DNA of 64,000 nt from Hemerocallis citrina (taxonomy: Eukaryota; Streptophyta; Magnoliopsida; Asparagales; Asphodelaceae): assembly GCA_017893485.1 (NCBI GenBank), contig CM030363.1:114304004-114368003 (forward strand), in the 5' to 3' direction. Below the pieces are notes generated by a model that saw nothing but the letters and a program-made list of their open reading frames with translations, made no database searches and was not told the origin of the DNA. Positions 11,529-21,834 of this stretch are shown here, in pieces (position 1 is the stretch's first letter; each line of letters begins with the position of its first letter). The position numbers and the translations under genes are program-made.

Positions 11529-12333
11529 GAGCATCCACTAAAGTTTTGTCTAAGTTTGCTATATTTAGCTTAGCTTTTAGCATTTAGCAACGAGAACGTA
11601 GCGCTGCTATCGTTTTGTGTAAAAATCCACAAGCAAATGAATAGGACAGAGCTTGTTTCTCCGTATAACCCTATTTCCCTTTTTTAAATTAAAAAATCAA
11701 TGGACGAGCTTCATCCTCCATTTTATGGTTTTTTTTTTAATTCTGAATTTCATTGGACGGCGCTCGTTCCTCCGTCCGAGCATTTCAAAAAAAAAAATTA
11801 GTGAGCAAAAAATAATAAAAAAACAACAAAACAAACCAGTCTTCATCCGTCTAGGTTGTTTTGTTCATTTTTTTTGGCAACATTATTAGAAAATTACGGT
11901 AGTACCTTTTCTTCACGAAAAAAAAACAAAAAATTGAAAAGTTAACAGTATGGCTGGATATTAATGGCTTGGGGATATATGTGTCAATTCCCCCACAAAT
12001 TAATTGAAAAGTTGACACCCACTAATTTTAATAATTTCATTTATCCGAAATTAATCAAGATGAAAGACAGACCTCCTTCATCCGTCTCTCATCTGATTAT
12101 TTTCCAAATTTAACGACAGACGGTCTATTTTCATCCGTCCGTTCTAAAAAATTTCTCAAACGGATGAACTTCCTCCGTCTTCTATATTTAGCATTTGGCT
12201 AAAATGACTCCTAAATTTAGCGATGCACTGTTCGCTCATATTCTAATATTTGGATTTTTAGCAAACGACTGTGAGCTACTTTTCTAAATCGATTGCTATT
12301 TTTTGGGTTTTTAGAAAACGATAGTGGATGCTC
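11529..12333. mobile_element. Harbinger-like MITE with TTA duplication
   Basis: The ends are GAGCATCCACTAAAG and CGATAGTGGATGCTC, inverted copies, with TTA on both sides (11,526-11,528 and 12,334-12,336). A three-base TTA target duplication is the mark of PIF/Harbinger elements. At 805 bp without coding capacity it is non-autonomous. Its interior again holds repeated GGACGG / CCGTC palindromic fragments (about 11,755-12,180), like the MITE at 2,088. Confidence 0.75.
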
Positions 12334-12661
12334 TTATACTCTCCTATTTTGTCATTCCTTATTTGCACCTCCTTCCCTAAAGCATATATATATATTGCGT
12401 TATCCTAAGGGTTGATTTTTGGGTCCTCATTGAATCAAGTTTGTTAAGAACTTAACTAGATAGGATTTAACACTTCCTATTTTCAGAAATTTCTGATGAT
12501 TTTCTGATGATAGCATATGACATGTATCAATTGCACATCATCATTGCACAACCTTGATCAATTAATTTATGAAGATGATTATCAGGCCGGTCCTGAGGTA
12601 TTTGAGGCTCTGGGCGAAAAAAAAATTTGAGCCCTTTATAAACACGCATGTATTTATATAT

Positions 12662-12836
12662 AGAGTAATGCTTTAGCCACTACCAATTTCACTATTATTT
12701 CCTTCACTACCTTAGGTGGCATACTCCTATTGGAGAGTTTTCCTACCTACTCTATGATCCCCTACCTATTGGAGTATGCCACCTAAGGTAGTGAAGAGAA
12801 ATGTAGTGAAATTGGTAGTGGCTCTAGCATTACTCT
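12662..12836. mobile_element. Foldback MITE
   Basis: A 175-base near-perfect hairpin. The left arm AGAGTAATGCTTTAGCCACT continues for about 70 bases and is repeated inverted at the right end (GCATTACTCT), leaving only a short loop. The flanks are AT repeats (TTATATAT / TATATATA), so the duplication length cannot be fixed. It sits inside the hAT element at 12,583. Confidence 0.65.
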
Positions 12837-12914
12837 TATATATATATATATATTAATAAAATATAATATAACGGCGGGGGACATAAAACCAATACCTAGA
12901 AAAATAAATGTTAC

Positions 12915-12983
12915 CTTTGTTTTGCTTTATGACACCAAATACTCTATATTTTTTATTGAGCATAGTGACAGCGACTCTTGCAC
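12915..12983 (-). other. Exon-like segment, protein not recognised
   Basis: A 69-base minus-strand segment has a good acceptor (TTGCAG before 12,983) and donor (GGTAAC after 12,915). One frame is open through it, giving ARVAVTMLNKKYRVFGVIKQ and two more residues. I do not recognise the protein. Another hAT in this window carries clearly captured exons in the same way, which makes capture plausible here. Confidence 0.35.
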
Positions 12984-14289
12984 CTGCAAGAAAAAAAATC
13001 AATCACATTTTTGTATGTGGTTTGAGATCCCACCTCACTTTAGTCACCATTTCTCAAAACAAATATAGACAATTTTGATATAGTTTTGAAACTTTGTGAT
13101 CCAACTTGTTGTTGGCCCAGTTAAGGTGATGTAACGACAGAACAAATGTTGTATAAAGTTTTGAATAACATTTGAGTTTACTAACCATTTAAAAAGCAAA
13201 CATTTGCGTTTACTAACCATTTAAAAATGCTTATTTACTTATAAATAATGATCTCAGTATGTGGTTTGAGATCTATTCTAATTCACTCATGGGTCAGTAT
13301 CAGCACCATTATGCTACATTTACATCTTCCAGTAAGTAGATTAATTTCGTCATGTACTGTATTGCATACGTCTTCTTTACTAATACAAACGTAGCAACAT
13401 TGGTTCTAAGCATGATGTCAATGTTTAATTTGGAAATGGAAAACGCATCTAATGCACATACAGTAATTACGATATAAAAAGACTGGCTTCACATACATTT
13501 ATACACTACTTTAGAAGTTGTATGACCAATATAAGGGATTTAAACCTATAGTTCACTCAGAATCTCCAGAATTTGGCATCATAGATAATCACCTGTGTAG
13601 AAAAATATATGTACTTCTGAGTTAAAAAAGTTGTCCAAGTTAATTGCTCAATGGGCATAATGAACAGATAAAAGCATGCAGAAATGTCAAACACTTGGAA
13701 GGGGAAAGGCACTAGCTCTGACCTAAATTAGATAGCATCTGCCATATTAAATTCATATTAAATTCTGAAGATGTAAGCAACTGAATCCTTCAAGCTAATC
13801 TTCTGTGTATAAAGGGAGAATATATATTAAGAGCACATATAGTTATCAAATAAAAGATAACAAATAACCGGGCATACGAATATTCGATTATCATAAAAAA
13901 TAGCAGATAAGTCGATGAATATTATTCCTCACTTGCAGGGAGATTATGCAGGGGGCATAGATCTTAAGATCTGACTTAATATACGAAATCATATTTCTTT
14001 TACCATGGTTCACAGAAGATGCCGGAAGGGTCCAGGGGAGAGAGAGAGAGTTTGAAGAAGATGAAGAGGCTGGACCCAAAAAATAATTGAAGAAGTTTAA
14101 GTGAGACTGGAAGAGAGAGAGATTATTAAATTGGGCCCTCCCCTAAAATTAAATGCAATCCCATTAATCAATTATATTAATTATAAGACCATTAATCCAT
14201 TATACTTTAAAAAAATTGGGTCCCTCCCTGTAGTGGGCCCTGGGCAGTCGCCCAGCTGGCCCTGGGCCAGTGCCGTCCCTAATGATTAT

Positions 14290-14639
14290 GTGAGGAATGT
14301 GGTGTTACCATAAATCAACCAAGAAGGAGAGCAATCTTGCATATGGTTTTAGTGGATTTGTCATTTGGAACATTTAGAAACATTAATGCAAGTTCATTTT
14401 CTCAAAGGGGTTCAATTCGCAAGCCATTGTTAGATAGTATGTATGCCAACATTCATTACCTGAATATGTTCGAGACAATGGCCCTACGAATGATGGACCA
14501 AGATCCTATGCTCAAGGGTGGGTAAAGCCCAGGATCAAGGGTGTATTAAGATCAATGCGACAGCACCGGTGGGAGTGAGTGTTAATAATATAGAAGGCGG
14601 AGTTGATCCTTCAATGGGTGATGCATTGGCAATCAATGT
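14290..14639. other. Unassigned spacer
   Basis: Several short frames are open but none shows a recognisable protein. The left boundary of the truncated Tat element that follows is somewhere in this stretch. Confidence 0.3.
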
Positions 14640-15120
14640 CAATGGTCAACGGGACACGTGTCGCCCAAGCGAACCACCTTCAATGTTCGGTGGCAGGCTC
14701 TGAACAAACGTGTCCCCGATCGTGAAATCACGCAAAATCGTTGACCGATCAATGGTCAACGATCAACGGGACATGTGTCGTCCAGCCGAACCACCTTCAA
14801 CGTTTAGTGGAAGGCTCCAAACAAACGTATCGCTGATCGTGAAATCATGCAAAATCGTTGACCGGTCAACAGAACACGTGTCGCCCAACCGAACAACCTT
14901 CAACGTTCGGTGGCAGGCTCCGACCAAACATGTCCCTGATCATGAAATCACGCAAAATCGTTGACGGTCAATGGTCAATGGTCAACGGGACACGTGTCGC
15001 CCAGCCGAACCACCCACGATGTTCGGTGGCAGGCTCTGAGAAAATGCGTTCCCGATCGTGAAATCCCGCAAAACGGTCAACGTTCAACGAACACATGTCG
15101 CGATAAACGTTCTGACCGTT
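14640..15120 (+). repeat. Five tandem units of about 105-116 bp with G-boxes
   Basis: Each unit carries GTCAACGGGACACGTGTCGCCC or a close variant, an ACCTTCAACGTTCGGTGGCAGG block, and a GATCGTGAAATCACGCAAAATCG block (sequences split here into parts). CACGTG is intact at 14,655, 14,875 and 14,991; in the units at about 14,771 and 15,092 one base differs (CATGTG or ACATGT). The array lies just upstream of the Tat 3' LTR, where Tat elements commonly have tandem repeats. Confidence 0.75.
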
Positions 15121-16853
15121 CAATCTTTGTGATTTTCGAGCCGCTCATGATCGATGCTCCAGATCGCGGCACATCATCAAGTATTTAAATAATTTCTTTA
15201 TCTAATTATTAAATCGAATTAATTATTTAAAAAATTTGAAAAATATTTTAAAATTCGAGAAATTTAATTACAAATTCTAAAAAAAAATTATTAAATTTGA
15301 AAAAAAATTCAAAATTTCTGAAAAATAAATATTAGTTTAGAATAATTAATTAAAATTTCCAAAAGTTGATTATTAAATCTTGAAAATTGAATAAAATATT
15401 CGAAAAATGATTAAAAATTAGAAAAAAATCAAAAATATCTGGAAAAATCACTAAAATTCTAAAAATAATTTTGAGTATTTTAAAAGCTCATAATAACACC
15501 GTTACACCTCGAGTAAGATCAAAACTTCTCCGAGAACTCCGATAAATTTTGTAAACCATTAAAAACGAGCGAACTACTCCTCAAAGATTGTGAAATTTAG
15601 TTTTCCAGAGTGGGGAGCTTGTGATATGGGTAAAAATATAACTAAATTGGGGTCGTATCAATCGGGTACGAATCTCAAAGCTCTGAGGAGTAAAACAATA
15701 ATCTCCACTTCAAACGGGTTCGGAAATAGGAACTGGGTCTCTTTAAAGCCCAATTAGGAGTGTTCATCGGTTCAAAACCGAACCGAACCGAACAAAACCG
15801 AACCGAACTGAACTTTTCGGTTTGGTAAAATTGAAACCGAACTCCGAATCGAATATGTACATTTCGGTTTTAACCGAACCGAAATATATCGGTTCGGTTC
15901 GGTTAATAACCGTACTAACCGAACTTAAAAAAATGATTTCAATTTTGAATGTTTACATTAGATTCTGAGTGAAAGATTCATTATTCAATATTCATTAAGC
16001 AAACAACAACCAATTAGCATTGTACTCATAATTTATACACTACAAAATTACAGTAATAACTAGTAAAAAAACTTAATTTACAAGTTACAAATGATTACAA
16101 TTTATAACCGATCAACTATATAAGTTTATATTTTACAATTTTCTGACTTTCTGTAACACTGTTTTTGTTTGCAGGCCTCATCTGAGTCATCTCAACTCTC
16201 AAGCACACCAGAACAAATGAAGAAGCAAATGAACAAAAAACTTGAGCCTGCAGCACCAATCAAAACAATCAGCAATTGTCAATATGTTTTTTTTTCAAAA
16301 TAAATTGTCAAGATGTAATGTGGTAGTATAAGCAGTTAAGCACAGTACTTGTTCAACAAACATAGAAGCTTTCTGTAGACCTGATTGGTTTGGTTAACAA
16401 ATCTGTTCCATACTTCCATATCCAATTGTTAGCTCTATTTTCCTTAGAAGCTCTATTTTCATCTATTTGCTCCCACACCAAAATTAGCAGCAACAATAGG
16501 ATTCGTATAAAAGATCAAATCTAAGGCCGTAAACACTACAGATGAACATACAGACACACACATGAATGAGAGAGCAAGTAGGCACCTATTACTTGCACCT
16601 ACTCAGAGGTACACCTTATATAGTTTCCACCTTTAAACAAAACCAAACCAAAAAAGGAAAAGGTAGACCAGAGAATGGGTGACAAGCATTTGTCACCACA
16701 TCAGGGATCAAAATCTTTCATCTTGCACCTAAATCGTGCTAAAAATTGTTGTTAAACCAAAGAGAAAAGAGAAAAAATTATTTTTATGGTGAAAATATGA
16801 TCATACAACCATATGACAATGAATTGAATATAACTGGCAATCAATACACATAC

Positions 16854-18035
16854 CTTGCCGAACTCTGAAGTTGAAATGATAGAAACAACTCTCTTATTCT
16901 CAGTGAAAACGTTGCAATACTTGCTGTTAACAGCAATTAGATTCACCTAGAATATTGAATCACAAGTGCAAAATTCAAGAGTTGAAAAGCAGATATTCTA
17001 AAGAAATAACATATATATTTGACAAGTAGTGCACATACTGTGTACAAGCATCCTGGGATATCCAGAAAACTCTCCACAACCCCAGAAACTGGAGAGTGAA
17101 AACGGTGGTAATCCTGCAACCATCAGAAAAGAAAATTCAAATTACATTTATGAACAAAACAACAGTTAAATTTAGCACCGTTTATCAAATTTTAAACCTG
17201 TGGTGCTAGTCGGAAAATCACTAGGGATCCATGAATAAAATGAGAGATGTCTTCTGTTCCCAGTAGGCCTTGTACTGAAAATTTGCGGCCCTGTGAGAAC
17301 AAAAAATTCAAAACTTTAGTTTTTAGAGGAATCACTTGGGTATCACAAATAGTCAGTCTTCATATCTTGAAATCTCTAAAATTGCTTCTAACAAATTCTG
17401 AGGTATATGGTAAAATTAAAAGACATATAAGGAAGTTTCAAATATTTTGCTTCAAACTAAATTATGCCTCTTAAATAATTACCAAAACATCATTTGCCAT
17501 TTTCTTACATTTTGGCAATAGGTCATTCAAATGTAATATATAGCAAATCATGGAGGGGCAAACTTGACACATATAATAAACTTATGCAGAATTGGTTTGT
17601 GAGGTACTTTATTTTTCATTGTTGTTCTTCTTACTAGGCCACAGATTCCATGGACCATTGACATCAGTCTTAAAAGGATGCGGTATTTTGGTTCTTTATG
17701 TTAGTTAAACTATACATATGTTTCTTTCTTAAACTTCATGGCCTGCATTGGCAATAGTTTAAGGTCCTTGGAGAAATAAAGGTTGTGTTCGTCTGCAACT
17801 TACCTATACTGACAAACTATAGTTGAGCAACAGATTTATATGTGATGAAAATAAAAATTGCAACAGCTTAATAGGAACAAGAGATTACCTTAATCCAAAA
17901 TCTAGTACTATCATCGACTGAGTTGAACGCCATGAGACGGCTATCAGCAGCACAAACAGCAATGTCATCATGTTCCTTGTAGGCAATTGGCCTTGCACCA
18001 GGTTTCAACTCTCTTATAAAAAAATCATTGAATGT
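16854..18035 (-). pseudogene. Phosphatidylserine decarboxylase fragment captured by hAT
   Basis: Four exons with correct AG/GT borders lie at 18035-17889, 17290-17198, 17113-17039 and 16946-16854. They read in one phase without a stop over 136 codons. Key segments are TFNDFFIRELKPGARPIA, VCAADSRLMAFNSVDDSTRF, HGSLVIFRLAPQ, DYHRFHSPVSG, and VNLIAVNSKYCNVFTENK. These follow each other as in plant PSD2/PSD3-type enzymes, which make phosphatidylethanolamine from phosphatidylserine. Missing are the N-terminal C2/EF-hand part and the C-terminal exon with the self-processing GST-type motif that forms the pyruvoyl cofactor, so it cannot be an enzyme. It is a captured fragment. The open frame suggests recent capture or little time to decay. 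Confidence 0.85.
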
Positions 18036-18058
18036 CTGCCAATAAGAGACTTTTCGAA

Positions 18059-18064
<6 letters not shown>

Positions 18065-18095
<31 letters not shown>
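18065..18095 (+). repeat. G homopolymer, 31 bases
   Basis: An uninterrupted run of 31 G within the hAT element at 15,755, just beyond the first captured PSD exon. Its exact length may be a sequencing artefact. Confidence 0.8.
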
Positions 18096-18099
<4 letters not shown>

Positions 18100-19157
18100 A
18101 GGAATTGAGAATTGAGAGAGAGGAGAGGAATGGATCTGTGAAATTGAGAGTGATTTGGAGATGAGCCTTTGCCGAATAAATAGATTGAGAAGGAGAAGTG
18201 GAGAAGAACTCTGGAGAAGTCATCATTAATAGATGTACTTGAGAAGTGAGAACATCGGTGATGGTGAAGAGTGAAGTCACTGAAGTGGAGAAGAAGATGA
18301 GAAGTCAAGGATTAGGGCATCGATTTTCGATTTCGGCTGAGGTGATTCGTGATTTGTGAAGGGGGAGGTGGAAGGGCCAAACCGAAGGGAAGGGGAAGGG
18401 GTATTATTAATCTGAGAAGTGAGAAGGGGAAAAAAAGTTCGGTTTTTTTTACGGTTCGGTTTTTTTAGAACCCAACCAAAAACCGACCCGAACTCTCTAA
18501 CAAAACTACGGTTTGGACCAAAACCGAACCGAAAAACCAAAAAACCGAACCAAATTGATAAATTTCGGTTCGGTTCGGTTCGGTAATCGGTTTTAACCGA
18601 AGTATGAACAGCCCTAAGCCCAATAACTCAAAAACAGGTATGCCTTACTGGGTCAGGGTGACAACTCATTATCAATAAACCCAGATTAATTAAAGAGTGA
18701 TTTAAATTCATGATTATCCCTAAGAGACGGTTTAAACCGAAACTCTTATCATGAAGCAATTTAAACTCAATTTCTTATCCAAAAATACTAGGGATTAGAT
18801 ATAAATGATTATCTCTAAACTATTTCCAAATGCGACTATAAATACCCCCTATCTCCACCAGAACAGGCATTCAATATTTCCTCCACAAAAGCACTCTCAT
18901 AGTTTTCTTGATTTCTGACTTAAGCGTCAGAGGGTTTGTCGCCGGGATCAACCCTGGTGTTTCGAACTTTTTGCAGGTCAACAGAGGCAATCGTCACCAT
19001 ACGGATTGAATCATATCAGTGCAAACAAGTCAAATTGTCAAGTCAATCGCAGTCCAAAGCAGTCAACACCATTAGAAGTCAAAAGGTCAGGTTCCTGATT
19101 GTTTCTCCAAAGAATCCACACAACTGAGTTACTCCCGTACAGAAAAAATCAGTAACA

Positions 19158-19759
19158 CTAAGCTTTCTTCTTGAAATAAACTAATTTGAATTCTCTAAAA
19201 ATAAATAAATAAATTATCCAATCAAATGAGCAATCAATTGGCATAAAAACACCTTACCTTGTTGGAGCGGCGGAGGAGTTGGGTAGCAAATGTCAAAATC
19301 GGATCCGATCTACCAACTGTTAAGGGAACTCCAGTTAGGGTTTCAAACCAACAAATTCAAGACGAGGTGAAAAAATAAAAAAATGAAACATGAACCCTAA
19401 AAATGAGAAAGAGTGAGAGAGACCGAACGAACGGTGGTTGGGCAATCAACGAAGTTTTTTAATTTTTTTTTTAAATGGAAGAAGATGAAAATGGACGTTA
19501 TAACGAAGGCGGCGAAGAACAGGAATAAGAGTTGGTGACGAAATTGAGCACGAACATGGCTAATTCCCTTACTTTTCTAATTGAGAAATTGGGCCTCATA
19601 TTTATATGAATGAATTTTCTAAAATAAGATCTCTTAAATTATATGTTTGATCAAAGAACTCATTTGCAAGTTGCAGTAGACAATCTAATAAATAACCAAG
19701 ATGAACCAAGATATTATTTAATCTAATCTAATCTAATCCATATATCTAATCTAATTTAA
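19158..19759 (-). promoter_or_regulatory. Possible 5' leader exon of a minus-strand gene
   Basis: The minus strand has AAACCCTAA (telo-box, complement at 19,335-19,343), a pyrimidine-rich leader, and a stretch ending CCGCTCCAACAAG before a strong donor (GTAAGG, at 19,257-19,252). This resembles a 5' untranslated or first exon. The region downstream in that direction is the Tat LTR, so the gene body was displaced or lost. No coding exon was recognised. Confidence 0.3.
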
Positions 19760-19770
19760 TCTAAGATTAT

Positions 19771-21083
19771 TAGGGGTGGTATACAGTACCGTACTGTACA
19801 AAAATTACTATACCGTCTACCGTACCGGAATACTTGGTACACAAATTTCTTTACCATTACCGTGCCAAAATTTTGGTACTACCGACTTCGGTAATACCGA
19901 AATATTGGTATGGTAATGGTAGTACCATGGTAGTACCGGACATCAAGAAATATGGATGTACCAATTTCAAACTTTGTTTCTCATGACCGACTGGCACAAT
20001 AAACAGATATATGCTTTATATATGTCCAACAATATACTCAGATATCAATAAAAAAACATGTTTCCTTAAATATAAAGTTAATCATTCACCTTGCCCACAG
20101 AGGAATGTATTTCCTTCTACGCCTAATCTCATCATCTCCATCTTCATTGTCAGAGTCTCTGTATGGAGACATTCCATAAGATTGCACATCACAACTCTCC
20201 TTAACAATAGATGCTCTTGTCTCAAGCGATCTCGATTGATAACCACCTTAAACAACAAGCAACAAATAAAGCATTGTCAACTGTGATGGTAAAGACCGCC
20301 TGTATTAATATAAAAGATTGAAGGTCGTATATGCTAATGGTCTATATATACACATGTCGATCAGCTGTAGCACACCAAACAGTGGCAAGTTGCATTAGTG
20401 CAGCATGCTAAGCAAAGCCTGCATAAATTTAAATGAGTCATGTTCATATATGCTAATGATCGATATATATACACGTCTTTTCTGAATAAATAAATTAATA
20501 TACTGAAGACAAGAGACTAACAAGCTTTCAACTAATGTAACAATAGATAATTGATAATAGAGTTGTCGTATTTTTCAACTTTGTCTAAGAATTTAAATAT
20601 ATACTAGCAATAATATGGGAAACATCTTACCTTAGTTTGTTAAATTCCAAACATGATAGTGTCGTACCACTGTGCTATTTGAATATATTCAGTTTAGTTA
20701 TTTGTTACAAACAAAAACTGTTATTTGTTCTGTTAGTTATGCTTGTTAGTAGGAGGTGAGGAAAGAAGACGGAAAGAGAAGAGGGAAGAGGACTCAAGAG
20801 ACGGCTACGACGACTAGGATAGAAAATCAAAAAAATGAAAAGAAAGAATGGGCCTGGGCCTGGGTTTTAAAATATAAAAATTAAATTTAATATATATTAA
20901 ATATATTCGGTACGGTACGGTATACCAACGGTATAAAAATTTTGTACCAGTACCATACCATCAAAAATTGGTATGGTACAATACCGAAAATTTGGTACGG
21001 TACTACCAAGTTTCGGTATTTTTTGGTATGGTAATGGTATGGTACGGTATGGTACGGCAATATGGTATTTTTTGACACTCCTA
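19771..21083. mobile_element. Non-autonomous hAT carrying an INCENP-like exon
   Basis: Termini TAGGGGTGGTATAC and (complement) TAGGAGTGTCAAAAAATACC. Flanking 8-base repeats are AAGATTAT (19,763-19,770) and AATATTAT (21,084-21,091), one mismatch apart. Subterminal regions are dense in GGTACGGTAC-type motifs. No transposase. An exon similar to the C-terminal region of inner centromere protein lies at 20,090-20,246 on the minus strand. Confidence 0.8.
20090..20246 (-). pseudogene. INCENP-like C-terminal exon captured by hAT
   Basis: A 157-base minus-strand exon has AG and GT borders and one continuous frame. It includes YQSRSLETRASIVKE, then SYGMSPYRDSDNEDGDDE, then KYIPLWAR. The Y-x-(I/M)-(S/T)-PY, acidic run, (F/Y)-(V/I)-P-x-WA order is that of the IN-box, the Aurora-kinase-binding segment of INCENP; in plants the protein is known as WYRD. 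It would tether Aurora kinase at centromeres in the parent gene. Here only one exon is present inside a hAT element. The assignment rests on this short motif series alone. Confidence 0.6.
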
Positions 21084-21307
21084 AATATTATAATGGAAGA
21101 GTTGGGGTTGTAATTTGTAGACAGGTGTAATTTGTAGACAACCATTCAATCAATCATCTAATCTCAATCATTTATTTTTAAGTGATATTAACCATTCAAT
21201 TATTTAACTGCTGTTAGTTACTATAATACCCTCAAAGTTCAAATTTATTTACAACATAATTATTTACAAAATGTCACTCATATAAAAGTTGATGCCACTA
21301 AGGGTAA

Positions 21308-21493
21308 CTAGTAGTTTACACGTGCGATGCACGTTTTAATAAATATAGTTTTTTAAAATAAAAATTTAGACGTAGTCTTGATTTAAACCTAGGACATCCT
21401 TTATAATAGTTATGCAGTGCGTTACACGGGTTGGTAGATTGATAAAATATTTACAAATGACACTAAGGCTTTCTCCCATTATAAGATTAAAGA
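21308..21493 (-). mobile_element. Short Helitron nested in Helitron
   Basis: On + it runs from CTAG (after A 21,307) to GA (before T 21,494). On the minus strand it starts TCTTTAATCTTATAATGGG and ends with the ACGTGC-ATC-GCACGT hairpin and CTAG. Comparison with the uninterrupted relative at 21,835 (GCCACTAGAGATAATTTGTAAAG) shows an empty site, so the insertion between A and T is confirmed. Confidence 0.8.
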
Positions 21494-21656
21494 TTTGTAA
21501 TGATCTATGTGATGAGTAAAGTGAGATCTCACGTTTGATACCAGATTATGTCGTAGTATTTATTATTATTTTTAAATTTATTTGGACATGCACCACACGT
21601 GCAGATTACTAGTAAACCTATAATTTAACGGTTATTGTTTTACTCCTCACTTTGTA

Positions 21657-21682
21657 TTGTATGAGAAAATTTTCTCATACAA
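21657..21682. repeat. 26-base perfect palindrome
   Basis: TTGTATGAGAAAA followed directly by its complement TTTTCTCATACAA, in the 220-base spacer between two Helitrons. Nothing else was recognised in this spacer. Confidence 0.7.
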
Positions 21683-21834
21683 ATATGAGACTCTTTTCTC
21701 TTTCTAATTTGGCTAGTTTCCTATTCTAAGTGGGGCCGGGCTAATTTATTTATTATTTTGGGTAGGAAATTTGCGTTTATTGGCTAATAATACATTTTTT
21801 ACAAAAATTTTCCTTATAAGTTTAGATGACATGA

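Larger units (their letters stand above)
12583..14281. mobile_element. Non-autonomous hAT element with possible captured exon
   Basis: The 8-base duplication ATGATTAT lies at 12,575-12,582 and 14,282-14,289. Terminal repeats are CAGGCCGGTCCTG and (complement) TAGGGACGGCACTG, followed by related subterminal GGCTCTGGGC / GGCCCAGGGC blocks. Eight-base duplications and these ends fit the hAT superfamily. The 1.7-kb interior has no transposase. It contains a foldback MITE (12,662-12,836) and an exon-like segment (12,915-12,983, minus). Confidence 0.75.
15755..18616. mobile_element. Non-autonomous hAT carrying host-gene exons (Pack-type)
   Basis: The exact 8-base duplication AGCCCAAT flanks it (15,747-15,754 and 18,617-18,624). 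Termini are TAGGAGTGTTCATCGG and (complement) TAGGGCTGTTCATACTTCGG. Both ends hold dense subterminal CGGTTCGGTT / AACCGAACCG motifs, a typical hAT transposase-binding arrangement. No transposase is present. Between about 16,850 and 18,040 the minus strand carries four spliced-type exons of phosphatidylserine decarboxylase with introns, so the element took up genomic DNA. It also contains a 31-base G run. Confidence 0.85.
15121..19157 (+). mobile_element. Truncated Tat-type element: 3' region and 3' LTR
   Basis: AT-rich 3' sequence is followed by the polypurine tract AGAGTGGGGAGCTTG and the LTR start TGATATGGG at 15,622. The LTR was split by a hAT insertion (15,755-18,616 plus an 8-base duplication); without it the LTR is about 666 bp. 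The right part has TATAAATA at 18,837-18,844. It also has CTGACTTAAGCGTCAGAGGG and GGGATCAACCCTGGTGT, both found in equivalent form in the complete Tat LTR. The end is set at CAGTAACA (19,157). Gag-pol and the 5' LTR are missing, so no target duplication can be tested. Confidence 0.7.
19760..21612 (+). mobile_element. Short Helitron split by two later insertions
   Basis: Starts with TCTAAGATTAT after an A (19,759) and ends with the hairpin-plus-CTAG terminus (GCACCACACGTGCAGATTA then CTAG, ending 21,612) before T. A hAT (19,771-21,083) sits 11 bases from its start and an opposite Helitron (21,308-21,493) in its middle. Removing both leaves about 346 bp, matching the 361-bp relative at 21,835-22,195 nearly end to end. 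Confidence 0.75.

Noticed and set aside
18014..18540. Proline-run and Ser-rich minus-strand ORFs
   Set aside because: The proline run is only the G homopolymer read in reverse; the frames ignore the splice sites of the PSD exons.
20887..21145. Tyr/Pro-rich ORFs at the right end of the hAT
   Set aside because: They are translations of the GGTACGGTAC subterminal motif series.
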